57,097 nt of DNA, from NCBI GenBank assembly GCA_011390335.1, contig JAABSO010000028.1, forward strand, positions 1 to 57,097, in the 5' to 3' direction. The notes below the pieces were generated by a model. It was not told where the DNA came from, searched no databases, and worked only from the letters and a program-made list of their open reading frames with translations. Both the position numbers and the translations under genes were made by a program. Source of the DNA: Desulfotignum sp. Its GTDB lineage: Bacteria > Desulfobacterota > Desulfobacteria > Desulfobacterales > Desulfobacteraceae. This document shows, piece by piece, positions 42,444 through 51,484 of the stretch; the stretch's first letter is position 1; the number at the start of each line of letters is the position of its first letter.

Positions 42444-43460
42444 TTATTTAAATTCAGCCAGCTGTGCTTTGACAAAATCCACAATTTTTTTACCGTCAAA
42501 TCCATTTTTATTCATTTTCTCGATATAGGCATCCACCACCGGGGCTATGGCTGCCTGCCACCTTGCACCTTCTGAATCAGACAGTTCAATCACCTCACCG
42601 CCAAGCTCCTTGAAAAACGCCAGTCCTTCCTTGTCTGATTCATCCCAGGCCAGACCGTGTTTGGGAATCCATTCTTTGTTGATTTCCATGATCACACTTT
42701 TGAGATCATCCGGGATCTGTGCCCACTTTGTCTTGTTCATCACCACGTAAAATGAAGAGGTATAGGCAATAGGGGTGCTCATCGTCAGATAATCCACCAC
42801 CTCACCCATGCGCCATCCCTTGTTGGTTTCAATGGGATACAGCGCACCCTGCACAATGCCTTTTTGCAGGCTCTGGTAGAGCTCGGGCATGGGCAGGGAT
42901 ACGGGGGTGCCCCCCAAAGCGGAGATCATCTGGGCCGAGGTACCATGGCCCCTCAGTTTCATCCCATTAAAATCCTCCAGAGTGCGCACCGCTTTGCCGG
43001 AAGTATGCAGCAGGCCGGCCCCATGCGCATGCAGGTACATCACCTGGGTATCCTGCAGCTCTGCGGGTTTGAATTTTTCATATACTGCATTGACCACTTT
43101 GGTGGCGGTAATACCGCTGTCATATCCCAGGGGCAGGTCCACCGCTTCCATTACCGGAAACCGGCCCCGGGTATAGGCAAACAAACACATGCCGATATCC
43201 GACAGCCCGGTTACCACCCCGTCATAATTCTGGGTGCCCTTGGTCAGGGTCTGGCCGGGATAATATTCCACCACCACCTGTCCGTCGGTGCGTTTTTCGA
43301 CTTCATCACACCAGGACTGTGCCAGTTTGCTCTGCACATGGGTGGGGGGGAAAAAATTGGAATAATTGAGTTTAATGGTTTTGGCATAAAGAGAAGAACA
43401 GAAAAACAACAATCCGAATACCATGACAAAAAGCCAAAAAAAACCTGTTAATTTTCGCAT
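42444..43460 (-). CDS. TRAP transporter substrate-binding protein, DctP type
   Basis: 338 residues with a signal peptide (1-26, ending SLYA) and aaggag before the ATG. The DctP fold is clear: KLNYSNFFPPTHVQSKLAQSW, VVEYYPGQTLTKG, the carboxylate-clamp region LRGHGTSAQMISALGGTPVSLPMPELYQSLQKG and the C-terminal AQIPDDLKSVIMEINKEW. It captures a carboxylate in the periplasm for a Na+-driven DctQM permease. No dctQ or dctM is nearby, so the permease must be elsewhere. The CoA ligase gene follows. Confidence 0.92.
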   Translation of the reverse strand: MRKLTGFFWLFVMVFGLLFFCSSLYAKTIKLNYSNFFPPTHVQSKLAQSWCDEVEKRTDGQVVVEYYPGQTLTKGTQNYDGVVTGLSDIGMCLFAYTRGRFPVMEAVDLPLGYDSGITATKVVNAVYEKFKPAELQDTQVMYLHAHGAGLLHTSGKAVRTLEDFNGMKLRGHGTSAQMISALGGTPVSLPMPELYQSLQKGIVQGALYPIETNKGWRMGEVVDYLTMSTPIAYTSSFYVVMNKTKWAQIPDDLKSVIMEINKEWIPKHGLAWDESDKEGLAFFKELGGEVIELSDSEGARWQAAIAPVVDAYIEKMNKNGFDGKKIVDFVKAQLAEFK

Positions 43461-43614
43461 CTTATCCTACTCCTTTAATGTTATTGTGCGTTTGCGGCAA
43501 CCTTTTTATATAAACACCTGAATATCACCACCACCCCCTTTCACTGTTTTCACCAATTGCATATGTCATTGGTACCCTGTAAACTTTTTGGACGCAAGGG
43601 GTATATTACAGGTA

Positions 43615-43643
43615 ATTACCGGGTATAAAATATACCCGGTAAT
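43615..43643 (-). terminator. Hairpin between the P-type ATPase and the TRAP binding protein genes
   Basis: A perfect 13-bp stem, 43615-43627 with 43631-43643, loop AAA, located 44 bp after the end of the ATPase gene. No T-tract follows in the transcribed direction, so termination is inferred from position and symmetry; it could also be an operator upstream of the TRAP gene. Confidence 0.55.
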
Positions 43644-43686
43644 GTCCAGATACCAATATCTGATGCAATGATCGGACGTCAGGATG

Positions 43687-46407
43687 TTACGTGGTTTTAT
43701 TGAACCGTTTAAACAATTCCATTGCCGCAACCACCGGGATTGCCAGCACCAGTATATACATCCATTCGGTAAAGGTGACCGGTTCAATTCTCAGGATCGA
43801 CTGCATAAATGGAATCTGCATGCTCAAGATATGAATGCCCTGGGCAGCAATCACCCCGAAAACCAGGATAATATTTCTTTTGATGGGCACCTTGAACGCT
43901 GAAATGGTTTCAGACCGGCAGTTGAACGCATGAAAATTCTGCATGAATACCATCAACAGCAAGATAAGATCCCGGGCATGGGTCTCATCCATTTGGGTAT
44001 AATGGTTCAGCCAGAACCACAAGGCAAAGACAATACCGCCCATGGTCATGCTGGACACAAGGGTCTGTTTGATCATCAACGGATTGAATATTTTTTCAGA
44101 CGGACTTCTTGGCCGACGTTTCATGGCACCGGGTTCCCCGCCCTCAAAGGCCAAAGCCACATCCTGAATACCATTGGTAACCAGATTCAGCCACAGTAGC
44201 TGAACTGCAAGCAGCGGCAGAGGTAATCCCGCGGCGATGGCCCCGAGAAAAAGAATGATTTCCGCAGCACCGGTTGAAATCAACAACAAAATTACCTTGC
44301 GGACATTGTCATAAGCGAAACGCCCCTCTTCAACCCCGGCAACAATGGAAGAAAAATTGTCATCCACCACGATCATTGACCCCACTTCCTTTGCCACATC
44401 GGTTCCAGACCCCATGGCAACACCGATATTGGCCCGTTTCAACGCAGGCGCATCGTTTACGCCGTCTCCTGTGACCGCCACAAACTCGCCTTTTCGTATG
44501 AGCACATCCACAATTTCCAGTTTCTGGGTCGGAGAAATACGGGCGAAAACCGTTGTGGATGCCACAAGTTTTTCATAGGCCGGGCTGTCCACAGCCCCTG
44601 CGTCCGCAAGCATCGATCCTGTGACAACACGGGTGGCGGTGTCTGAAATACCCAGCTCCATGGCAATGGTACCCGCGGTCTCCGGGTGATCACCGGTAAT
44701 CATCATGACCTTTATTCCCGCGTCTTTGCATTGGACAACCGATTCTATTGCTTCAAACCGCAGCGGATCAATAAACCCCACCAGGCCGTAAAAGGTCAAT
44801 GGCGGGATGTCTTCATCCTGGTAGGTTTCCTGTTTTTTGTAGTCCGGATACTCTCCACCGGCAAATGCCAGGATGCGGTACCCTTTTTTTGCATTTACCC
44901 GGGCATCCTCCAGAATTTTTTCCTTGTCAAGTTTTTCTGCCGCCCCATTCACCCACATGGTGCTGCAGAAATCAAGAACAGTCTCCACCGCCCCCTTCAT
45001 CCCGATATACACCCCGTCATCCCGGCTGCAGAATGCAGCGGAGAATTTTCTTTCCGATTCATAGGCGATTTTCCCGACAGTTATGTTTTTGGCCCGCCAT
45101 GCTTCGGGATCAATACCCAGTTTGTAGCCCATTCCCAGCAATGCAATGTCCATGGCATCGCCATGAAACACCCATTTGCCATCTTCTTGAACCAGTGAGG
45201 CTTCATTGGCAAATACAGCGATTCTGCATACTTTTTCAAGGGAATCAATATCAGAGGTATTCACGTTCTTTTCCGGGTTTTCACTGTCTGCCACCCGACC
45301 GTCCCCGTTGTATCCCTGACCGGAAATGGTGAACCGCCGGCCATCAGGCAGCAAAATCCGTTTGGCGGTCTGCTCGTTCACTGTGAGGGTGCCGGTTTTA
45401 TCACTGGCGATCACGGTACAGCTGCCAAGGCTTTCCACGGATGTCAGCTTGCGGACAATGACATTGCGTTTCGCCATGCGCTTGGTGGCAATGGACAAGG
45501 CCACGGTCAATGCCACGGGCAGGCCTTCGGGAATGGCCGACACCGCCAGCGCCACCACAAAAAAGAAAATCGCTGTCATGTCCATGCCCTGGGCGCGCAG
45601 CACAAAGGCCAGGACAACACTGAGAGCAATGATAAAAATACTGACCTGTTTTATAAATTTTTCCATGCGCAGGACCAGCGGTGGTTTGGCAGAGGTGGAT
45701 TCGGTGACATCCTGAGCGATCTTTCCCACCTGCGTATCCACACCGGTGCAGACCGCAAAACCCCACCCCCGGCCCTTCATGACGGTAGCACCGGCAAATG
45801 CCATATTGGTTCTTTCACTGATTCCCGATTTTTCCGCCAGCAGTCCGACCCGTTTTATGACTGCCATGGATTCTCCAGTCAAAAAGCTTTCATCTATTTC
45901 CAGGTTTGATACATCCATCAGCCGGATATCAGCCGGCACCTTGATACCGGATTCCAGAAAAACAACATCCCCCGGCACAATAACTTCCGAAGGCACTTGT
46001 ACCTCTTTGCCGTCTCTTTTGACCTTTGCCTTTATTTTCAGCAGTTTTTGCAGTCCGGCCGCACTTTTTTCAGCATTGTACTCCTGATACGTCCCCAGTG
46101 CACTGTTGATAAGAATCACCAGAAATATAAATACGGCGTCCTTGCCTTCGCCAATGGCGATGGATGCAACGGCAGCAGCGATCAGTATGAAAATAAGTGG
46201 GTTTATGAGCTGGTGAAGGATGATTTGCACCAATGAAACACCCTTTCCCGGCGGCAGGGTGTTTTCACCATAAAATTGCAGACGCTGGCTGACTTCCTCT
46301 GTGGTCAACCCATGTTCCGAGGTTTTCAACTCATCATTGATTTCTTGATCTGTGAATGTGTGCCAACTTTCTCTGGCTAGGGTGCTCTCGTGTTTTTTAG
46401 CGCTCAT
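43687..46407 (-). CDS. Cation-transporting P-type ATPase (P2/Ca2+-ATPase type)
   Basis: 906 residues from ATG 46407, which has aagggga upstream; a longer frame reaching 46572 would overlap the regulator gene and is rejected. The phosphorylation site is SDKTGTLT (Asp336), with the P2 marker PEGLP at about 293-297 in helix M4, TGES at about 177-180, and GDGVNDAPALKRANIGVAMG in the hinge. This is the layout of PacL/SERCA-like pumps. The exported ion (Ca2+, Mn2+ or monovalent) cannot be fixed without the M4-M6 ligand set. It lies 58 bp after a PAS-LuxR regulator gene and probably shares its transcript. Confidence 0.92.
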   Translation of the reverse strand: MSAKKHESTLARESWHTFTDQEINDELKTSEHGLTTEEVSQRLQFYGENTLPPGKGVSLVQIILHQLINPLIFILIAAAVASIAIGEGKDAVFIFLVILINSALGTYQEYNAEKSAAGLQKLLKIKAKVKRDGKEVQVPSEVIVPGDVVFLESGIKVPADIRLMDVSNLEIDESFLTGESMAVIKRVGLLAEKSGISERTNMAFAGATVMKGRGWGFAVCTGVDTQVGKIAQDVTESTSAKPPLVLRMEKFIKQVSIFIIALSVVLAFVLRAQGMDMTAIFFFVVALAVSAIPEGLPVALTVALSIATKRMAKRNVIVRKLTSVESLGSCTVIASDKTGTLTVNEQTAKRILLPDGRRFTISGQGYNGDGRVADSENPEKNVNTSDIDSLEKVCRIAVFANEASLVQEDGKWVFHGDAMDIALLGMGYKLGIDPEAWRAKNITVGKIAYESERKFSAAFCSRDDGVYIGMKGAVETVLDFCSTMWVNGAAEKLDKEKILEDARVNAKKGYRILAFAGGEYPDYKKQETYQDEDIPPLTFYGLVGFIDPLRFEAIESVVQCKDAGIKVMMITGDHPETAGTIAMELGISDTATRVVTGSMLADAGAVDSPAYEKLVASTTVFARISPTQKLEIVDVLIRKGEFVAVTGDGVNDAPALKRANIGVAMGSGTDVAKEVGSMIVVDDNFSSIVAGVEEGRFAYDNVRKVILLLISTGAAEIILFLGAIAAGLPLPLLAVQLLWLNLVTNGIQDVALAFEGGEPGAMKRRPRSPSEKIFNPLMIKQTLVSSMTMGGIVFALWFWLNHYTQMDETHARDLILLLMVFMQNFHAFNCRSETISAFKVPIKRNIILVFGVIAAQGIHILSMQIPFMQSILRIEPVTFTEWMYILVLAIPVVAAMELFKRFNKTT

Positions 46408-46465
46408 TGAAATCCCCTTCCTAAGGTTGAAATTGAAGATCAACACATGGTTATAGTTGTTGCGG

Positions 46466-47461
46466 TTACCTTTGATGCGCCGACACATGCCCTGCGGTAA
46501 GAAAGGTCCGCAGATTAACGGCCTTGTTGGTGATGCCCAGTTTTTTGCGGATGCGTTTTCTGTAAAACGCAACGGTTTTTTCTGAAAGAATCAGCATCTG
46601 GGCGATCTCCTTGGTGGTTTTGCCGTGTTTGATCAGGTTGGCCACCTGGATTTCAGACGGGGTAAGATGGAGAAATTCCAGCGACAGCTTGTGAAGAAAC
46701 GGGGAAACGATATCCTCCAGGGTGGCGGTCATGACATCCAGACAGGCGGTCTGGCGCTCATCCAGCCGGCTGTTCCGCATACGATCGACATACGGCATGA
46801 CCAATTCCCGGATATTCACCAGCATCTGTTCTTCCATGTGCTGCCTGTCCTGTTCGCGTTTTTTGAGTAGTACCCGCAGGGCGGTGTTCACTTCTTCCAG
46901 ATTATGGGTTTTGGTCTGCAGCTCCCTGGTTCTTTGCTGCACCAGCATCTCCAGCAGGTCTTTTTCTTTTTTCTGCCGGGAAATATCTGTGACCACGGCA
47001 AAACTGCCCTTGAACCGGCCATCAGCATCAAAATAGGGGGTGGGGGTCATGATGGTGTGCAGCTTTGTATCGTCTTTGCAGTTCCAGACGATTTCATAGG
47101 CATAGCTTTCACCCCGGCGCCGCTTTTTCAGCTGGGCCATGAGGATGGCACGGTTTTTTTCATCCACAAACCGGGTCACCGGAACACCAATGATCTCCTC
47201 CCTGGATCTTTTCCACATGCGGCACAGGGTGTCATTGGCATAGGTAGTGATCTGGTTTTCATCAATTTCGCTCAACCCGTCACCCATGGTTTCCACCATG
47301 GTTTTGTAACGGGCCTCACTGACCGACAGGGCATGCTTTCTGTCGGGCCTGCAGGGCATATGCTCCTGTCCGGCAGAATCAGACGGTTTGGTGTAGGGTT
47401 TTGGTTGTTTCATCTGTCCACTTGATACATATGTGCGCAAATTTTTATCTTGTAGAGCCAT
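46466..47461 (-). CDS. PAS-domain LuxR-type transcriptional regulator
   Basis: 331 residues: a PAS domain (about 48-165; YKTMVETMGDGLSEIDEN start), a coiled linker (about 165-225) and a C-terminal LuxR-type helix-turn-helix (about 265-325; LTPSEIQVANLIKHGKTTKEIAQML then SEKTVAFYRKRIRKKLGI). Proteins of this build are abundant in Desulfobacterota as one-component sensors. The start is uncertain: the ATG at 47461 or a later one at residue 17. It is divergent to the MFS gene and upstream of the P-type ATPase. Confidence 0.85.
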   Translation of the reverse strand: MALQDKNLRTYVSSGQMKQPKPYTKPSDSAGQEHMPCRPDRKHALSVSEARYKTMVETMGDGLSEIDENQITTYANDTLCRMWKRSREEIIGVPVTRFVDEKNRAILMAQLKKRRRGESYAYEIVWNCKDDTKLHTIMTPTPYFDADGRFKGSFAVVTDISRQKKEKDLLEMLVQQRTRELQTKTHNLEEVNTALRVLLKKREQDRQHMEEQMLVNIRELVMPYVDRMRNSRLDERQTACLDVMTATLEDIVSPFLHKLSLEFLHLTPSEIQVANLIKHGKTTKEIAQMLILSEKTVAFYRKRIRKKLGITNKAVNLRTFLTAGHVSAHQR

Positions 47462-47491
47462 TGATATCTTTTTTGCCCGGCCTTTTCAAGT

Positions 47492-47531
47492 GGTATATGT
47501 CCGGTTTTCAGCCGGTATGAAGCATACCCGG
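47492..47531. promoter_or_regulatory. Candidate operator between the PAS-LuxR regulator and the MFS gene
   Basis: GGTATATGTCCGG at 47492-47504 and an imperfect palindrome CCGGTATG-AAG-CATACCCGG at 47512-47531 share the GGTAT/CCGG elements. The position between divergent genes, one encoding a LuxR-type regulator, makes it a reasonable binding site. Weak evidence. Confidence 0.3.
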
Positions 47532-47617
47532 TAAAAAATGCAGCGCTGGCCATTGCATTTCATATGGTAATTTTTTATCCTGACAAACAACCATTTCAAC
47601 GGAATTACTGTCTCATT

Positions 47618-48823
47618 ATGATAAAATTGCCGACATTCATCTCAAACAATCCCAGACTCGCATTTTATGCGTTTCTGGCTGTGGCTGCATCCGGATTCGG
47701 CCAGACCTTTTTCATATCGGTCATGGGCGGAGAACTCAGGCAGAATTTCGGACTGTCCCACACCGCATACGGCAGCCTTTACAGCGGAGCCACCCTGGTC
47801 AGTGCCTTTCTGCTTTTCAGATTCGGGGCACTGGCAGACACATGGTCTTTGCCCAAAGTGACCAGTCTTGCCATTGCAATTCTGGCCGGAGGGTGCCTGA
47901 CAATCGGCCTTGCCTTCAGCAGCCTGCTGTTGTTTCTGGGTTTTATACTCATCCGGTTTGGCGGCCAGGGATTCATATCCCATTTGGGTATCACCACTGC
48001 GGCCCGCTATTTTTCAAGCCAAAGGGGCAGGGCCGTGGCCATGGCTGAACTGGGCTTTCCTTTATCCGAAGCGATTCTGCCTGTAGGTGCTGTGTTCATA
48101 ATAACACATATGGGATGGCGCTGGTGTTGGCTGGCAGGAGCCCTTTTCCTTGTGGCGGTTGTGTGGCCGCTGCTCATGTTTCTGGCAAAAAAACCCCCGG
48201 CTTTCAAACAGGACAGAAACGCACCGGTCAAAAAAAACAAAAAACCCGATGTAACCCGAAAACAGGTCCTCCGGGATCCGGGTTTTTATCTGGTTCTGCC
48301 TGCCACGGTGGCAATACCGTTTACGGTTACTGCCCTCTTTTTCCACCAGGTGGCCATTGCCGACGTCCAGGGATGGTCTGTCCAACTTCTGGGCAGGGCC
48401 TTTTCCGGGTATGCTTTGGGCCATCTTCTGACCCTGTTTGTGGCCGGCACAGTGGTTGACCGGCTCAGCGCCGGACGGACCCTGCCCATAGGGCTGCTTC
48501 CTTTGGCTGCAAGCCTTGTGTTGCTTGCGCTGGTCCAGGCTGATTGGGCAGCGTATGTCTACCTGGTGCTGATCGGCATGGCATCAGGTCTCTCCGCTAC
48601 TGCCGGCGGCGCTGTATGGGCAGAACGGTACGGCCTTGCGCACTTGGGGGCTATCCGGGCCATGACCCAGGCAATAATGGTGTTGTCCACTGCCATTGCC
48701 CCGGTACTGCTAGGTTCTCTTCTGGATTTTGGCATGGGGGTGACCGCTCTGTCTATTTCCATGGCGGCAGGGGTCCTGGTGGCTTCTTTTCTCAGCAGTA
48801 TTCCTGCTCTGACCCAGGCGTAA
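47618..48823 (+). CDS. Major facilitator superfamily transporter
   Basis: 401 residues from ATG 47618; the longer frame from 47564 adds a polar segment without support. Twelve helices, with ALADTWSLPKV in loop 2-3 and a charged central loop (KKNKKPDVTRKQ, about residues 205-220). The N-terminal half, with LRQNFGLSHTAYGSLYSGATLVSA, resembles the monocarboxylate/oxalate-formate antiporter group of the MFS. The substrate is unknown. The gene is divergent to the PAS-LuxR regulator, which may control it. Confidence 0.82.
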   Translation: MIKLPTFISNNPRLAFYAFLAVAASGFGQTFFISVMGGELRQNFGLSHTAYGSLYSGATLVSAFLLFRFGALADTWSLPKVTSLAIAILAGGCLTIGLAFSSLLLFLGFILIRFGGQGFISHLGITTAARYFSSQRGRAVAMAELGFPLSEAILPVGAVFIITHMGWRWCWLAGALFLVAVVWPLLMFLAKKPPAFKQDRNAPVKKNKKPDVTRKQVLRDPGFYLVLPATVAIPFTVTALFFHQVAIADVQGWSVQLLGRAFSGYALGHLLTLFVAGTVVDRLSAGRTLPIGLLPLAASLVLLALVQADWAAYVYLVLIGMASGLSATAGGAVWAERYGLAHLGAIRAMTQAIMVLSTAIAPVLLGSLLDFGMGVTALSISMAAGVLVASFLSSIPALTQA

Positions 48824-48858
48824 TAGCAGAGAGCATGGCTGTGTTTTTTTGCCGGGGT

Positions 48859-50424
48859 TCAGGTATCTTTGTATATTATATTTCCAGTCATTTCTGCTGG
48901 AATTTCAATCCCCATGATATCCAGCATTGTGGGAGAAAGATCTGCGAGTTTTCCATCTTCACGAAGACGGATATGCTCTTTTTGCAGCCCGGGTCTGTTG
49001 GAAATAATGGAAAGCCAGACCTTGTTATTCGTATGGGCAGTCTGGATCCCCCCGGTTTCCGGGTCAACCATTGTTTCAGCATTTCCATGATCCGCAGTCA
49101 GCAGTACCACCCCGTCATTTTCCAAAACCCGGTCAACCACTTTTCCGACACAGTCATCAACCACTTCACAGGCCCTGACGGTTGCATCGAAATCGCCGGT
49201 ATGGCCGACCATATCCGGATTGGCATAATTTAACACAATAAAATCATATTTTTGTGTATCAAGTGCTTCAAGTATCTTATCTGTGACCTCATATGCCGAC
49301 ATTTCAGGCTGCATGTCATAGGTGGCAACGGAAGGTGAAGGAACCAGTATTCTGTCTTCATTTTTAAAAATATCCTGCTGCTGGCCATTGAAAAAATAGG
49401 TCACATGGGCAAATTTTTCCGTTTCGGCAATCCGCAGCTGATGCAACCTGTTATCAGCAATCACCTTTCCCATGAGATTGAAAAGTTTTTTCAATGGAAA
49501 GGCCACGGCTACATCCGCTCTTTGTGAATGGGAAATGTCCTTATAATATTCCGTCGTACACAGATAAAACAAATGACGGATCTCTTTGGTCTCAAAAGCG
49601 CTGAAATCATCTTTGATAAATGCTTTTGATATTTCTGCGGCCCTGTCAAACCTGTAATTAAAAAAAATGAGCGCATCCCTGTCTTTGACGGCATGAAATT
49701 TTTGTGTTTTTCTGGGTTTTATAAATTCATCGGTCTGGTCACTGTCATAGGCATCTTCAACAGCTGCATGCACATCGTCGAAGACCGGGCTGTCAGAAAC
49801 CCCTTTTGTCAGCAAATCATAAAACAACTGCACCCGGTCCCATCGGTTATCTCTGTCCATGGCAAAATATCTTCCGGTAACAGATGCGATGCACCCGAAC
49901 TGGTGTTTATCCATCCATTCCTGAAGGGGTTTGATATATGCAGCAGCAGACTGCGGCGGTGTATCCCGGCCATCGGAAATCACATGGATATATACCGCTT
50001 CAACGCCGGCATCTTTTAAAACCTGCAGATATCCGATCAAATGATCTGTATGGGCATGAACGCCCTGATCCTGGACCAGGCCATAGAGATGCACAGCACT
50101 GTTGAAGGTTTTTACATGTTTTATACAGGCGTTCACAGCCGGGTTGTCTTTTAACCGGTTTTCCTTTATTGCAGTGGAGATTCTCATCAAATTTTGATAA
50201 ACAACTCTGCCGGCACCCATATTCAAGTGGCCCACCTCGCTGGAGCCCTGATTTTTCTGGGGAAGTCCCACATATTCTCCGGAAGTATGGATAAGTGCTG
50301 TCGGATACCTCTCAATATAGCTATTGTGGTTAAGGGGATTACAGGCTGAAATGGCATTGTATTGTTTATCGGGAGAAAATCCCCATCCATCCCTTATTAA
50401 AATCATATGGGGTTTTTTGCGCAT
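48859..50424 (-). CDS. gpmI: 2,3-bisphosphoglycerate-independent phosphoglycerate mutase
   Basis: 521 residues, standard size. ILIRDGWGFS supplies the first metal-binding Asp; SSEVGHLNMGAGRVVYQ holds the catalytic Ser62 (the preceding residue is Ser rather than the common Asn). Later motifs are VSDGRDTPPQSA, GRYFAMDRDNRWDR, NYANPDMVGHTG and LTADHGNAE, the alkaline-phosphatase-type metal site. The enzyme interconverts 3- and 2-phosphoglycerate with two Mn2+ ions. aaggaggcc precedes the ATG. It converges with the MFS gene upstream. Confidence 0.95.
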   Translation of the reverse strand: MRKKPHMILIRDGWGFSPDKQYNAISACNPLNHNSYIERYPTALIHTSGEYVGLPQKNQGSSEVGHLNMGAGRVVYQNLMRISTAIKENRLKDNPAVNACIKHVKTFNSAVHLYGLVQDQGVHAHTDHLIGYLQVLKDAGVEAVYIHVISDGRDTPPQSAAAYIKPLQEWMDKHQFGCIASVTGRYFAMDRDNRWDRVQLFYDLLTKGVSDSPVFDDVHAAVEDAYDSDQTDEFIKPRKTQKFHAVKDRDALIFFNYRFDRAAEISKAFIKDDFSAFETKEIRHLFYLCTTEYYKDISHSQRADVAVAFPLKKLFNLMGKVIADNRLHQLRIAETEKFAHVTYFFNGQQQDIFKNEDRILVPSPSVATYDMQPEMSAYEVTDKILEALDTQKYDFIVLNYANPDMVGHTGDFDATVRACEVVDDCVGKVVDRVLENDGVVLLTADHGNAETMVDPETGGIQTAHTNNKVWLSIISNRPGLQKEHIRLREDGKLADLSPTMLDIMGIEIPAEMTGNIIYKDT

Positions 50425-50740
50425 ATGTGGGCCTCCTTGTCTTAAATAAGGTTTCCAGCGTGCCGGTCACACACCTGTTGGAGCTGTCTGAAAAAATCAC
50501 TTCTTTATAACCAGTTTAAAAAAAATACCATAGAACCAAAAGGGCGGCAAGCAAATAGATTTTGGATAAAATTGGCATGATCAGATTGGTTGCATACAGG
50601 ATAAAAATGGTTTAAATGCATGTATCCATGTATTTCAGACACCTCATTTTTTCATTAAAATGCATATAAAATTACGCATCTGTAAATTATTATGTACCGA
50701 TGCGTAATATCCTAACGAAAAAAACTTTTTTGGAGTTGGT
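50425..50740. other. Divergent intergenic region between gpmI and the PRC-barrel gene
   Basis: 316 bp, AT-rich, no coding frame. It holds the gpmI ribosome site at its left end and an inverted repeat at 50671-50708 (separate entry). A TGGCAT and a TTGCAT at 50573-50595 are too far apart for a sigma-54 promoter. No other consensus promoter was recognised. Confidence 0.5.
50671..50708. promoter_or_regulatory. Inverted repeat upstream of the PRC-barrel gene
   Basis: ATTACGCATC (50671-50680) and GATGCGTAAT (50699-50708) form a perfect 10-bp inverted repeat with an 18-bp spacer, ending 32 bp before the ATG at 50741. It may be an operator (two half-sites one to three helical turns apart) or an mRNA leader hairpin. 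Confidence 0.5.
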
Positions 50741-51403
50741 ATGCATTTTAAAAAAAACTGCGATGTCCTTACCCATGACAAAAACACCGTGGGCCAGATT
50801 GATCGGGTGGTGATTGATCCCACCACAGATGAGGTCTCCCACCTGGTAGTTAAAAAAGGGTTCTTATTCACAGAAGACAAGGTGGTTCCCATAACAGATA
50901 TCGAAACCACCAGTGAAAAAACAGTCATTTTAAAAAAAACTGCTGCACCGGATGATTATCCGGAATTTGATGAAACACAATATGTGCCCAACGGTGGGGT
51001 GGAGGATTTCAACCGGCGCCAGACTGATGAAGCACGTAAGCTGCTGTGGTATCATTCAGCTGTCAAAGCCCCGAACTTGAAATCAGCGCCTTATCCGTCT
51101 GAGCAAAAACCTTTGTATTATAAACAAACACACCGCAATATCCCTGATGATGCCGTGGCACTGGAAGAAGGTGCAGATGTAACAGACACAGACGGCAAAC
51201 AGCTGGGAACCATCGAAGATATATATGCTGAAACCGAAACCTTTAAAGTAACGCATCTTCTGGTTTCCTCCGGCATGATCAAAAAAGACAGAAAGCTTGT
51301 TCCAGTCAACTGGATAAAAGATATTGTTGAAGACGCTGTTCTGTTACATATAAACAGCAGGGTATTCGAAAACCTCCCGAATGCTGATGTGGATGAAGCG
51401 TGA
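50741..51403 (+). CDS. Two-domain PRC-barrel (DUF2171-like) protein
   Basis: 220 residues with tggag upstream. The N-terminal part (about 5-70; VLTHDKNTVGQIDRVVIDP then SHLVVKKGFLFTEDKVVPITDI) and the C-terminal part (about 140-210; VTDTDGKQLGTIEDIYAET then KLVPVNWIKDI) are two copies of the PRC-barrel fold, joined by a polar linker. The fold occurs in RimM and in photosynthetic reaction-centre H subunits; stand-alone bacterial copies are often stress-induced. No export signal. Function unknown; neighbours (Pat-like enzyme, HtrA, rubrerythrin) suggest a stress theme. Confidence 0.85.
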   Translation: MHFKKNCDVLTHDKNTVGQIDRVVIDPTTDEVSHLVVKKGFLFTEDKVVPITDIETTSEKTVILKKTAAPDDYPEFDETQYVPNGGVEDFNRRQTDEARKLLWYHSAVKAPNLKSAPYPSEQKPLYYKQTHRNIPDDAVALEEGADVTDTDGKQLGTIEDIYAETETFKVTHLLVSSGMIKKDRKLVPVNWIKDIVEDAVLLHINSRVFENLPNADVDEA

Positions 51404-51484
51404 TCTCTGATTTTGAAAAATACAGGTTTTTGTAATTGAAAAAAAATCCAATGATAAATTTGAACTCAGCAAAGTAGACAGGAT

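Noticed and set aside
46408..46572. N-terminal extension of the P-type ATPase to 46572
   Set aside because: It would overlap the regulator gene, while ATG 46407 has a good ribosome site and gives the expected family start.
50573..50595. TGGCAT and TTGCAT upstream of the PRC-barrel gene
   Set aside because: Spacing between the two elements is several bases too long for a -24/-12 promoter.
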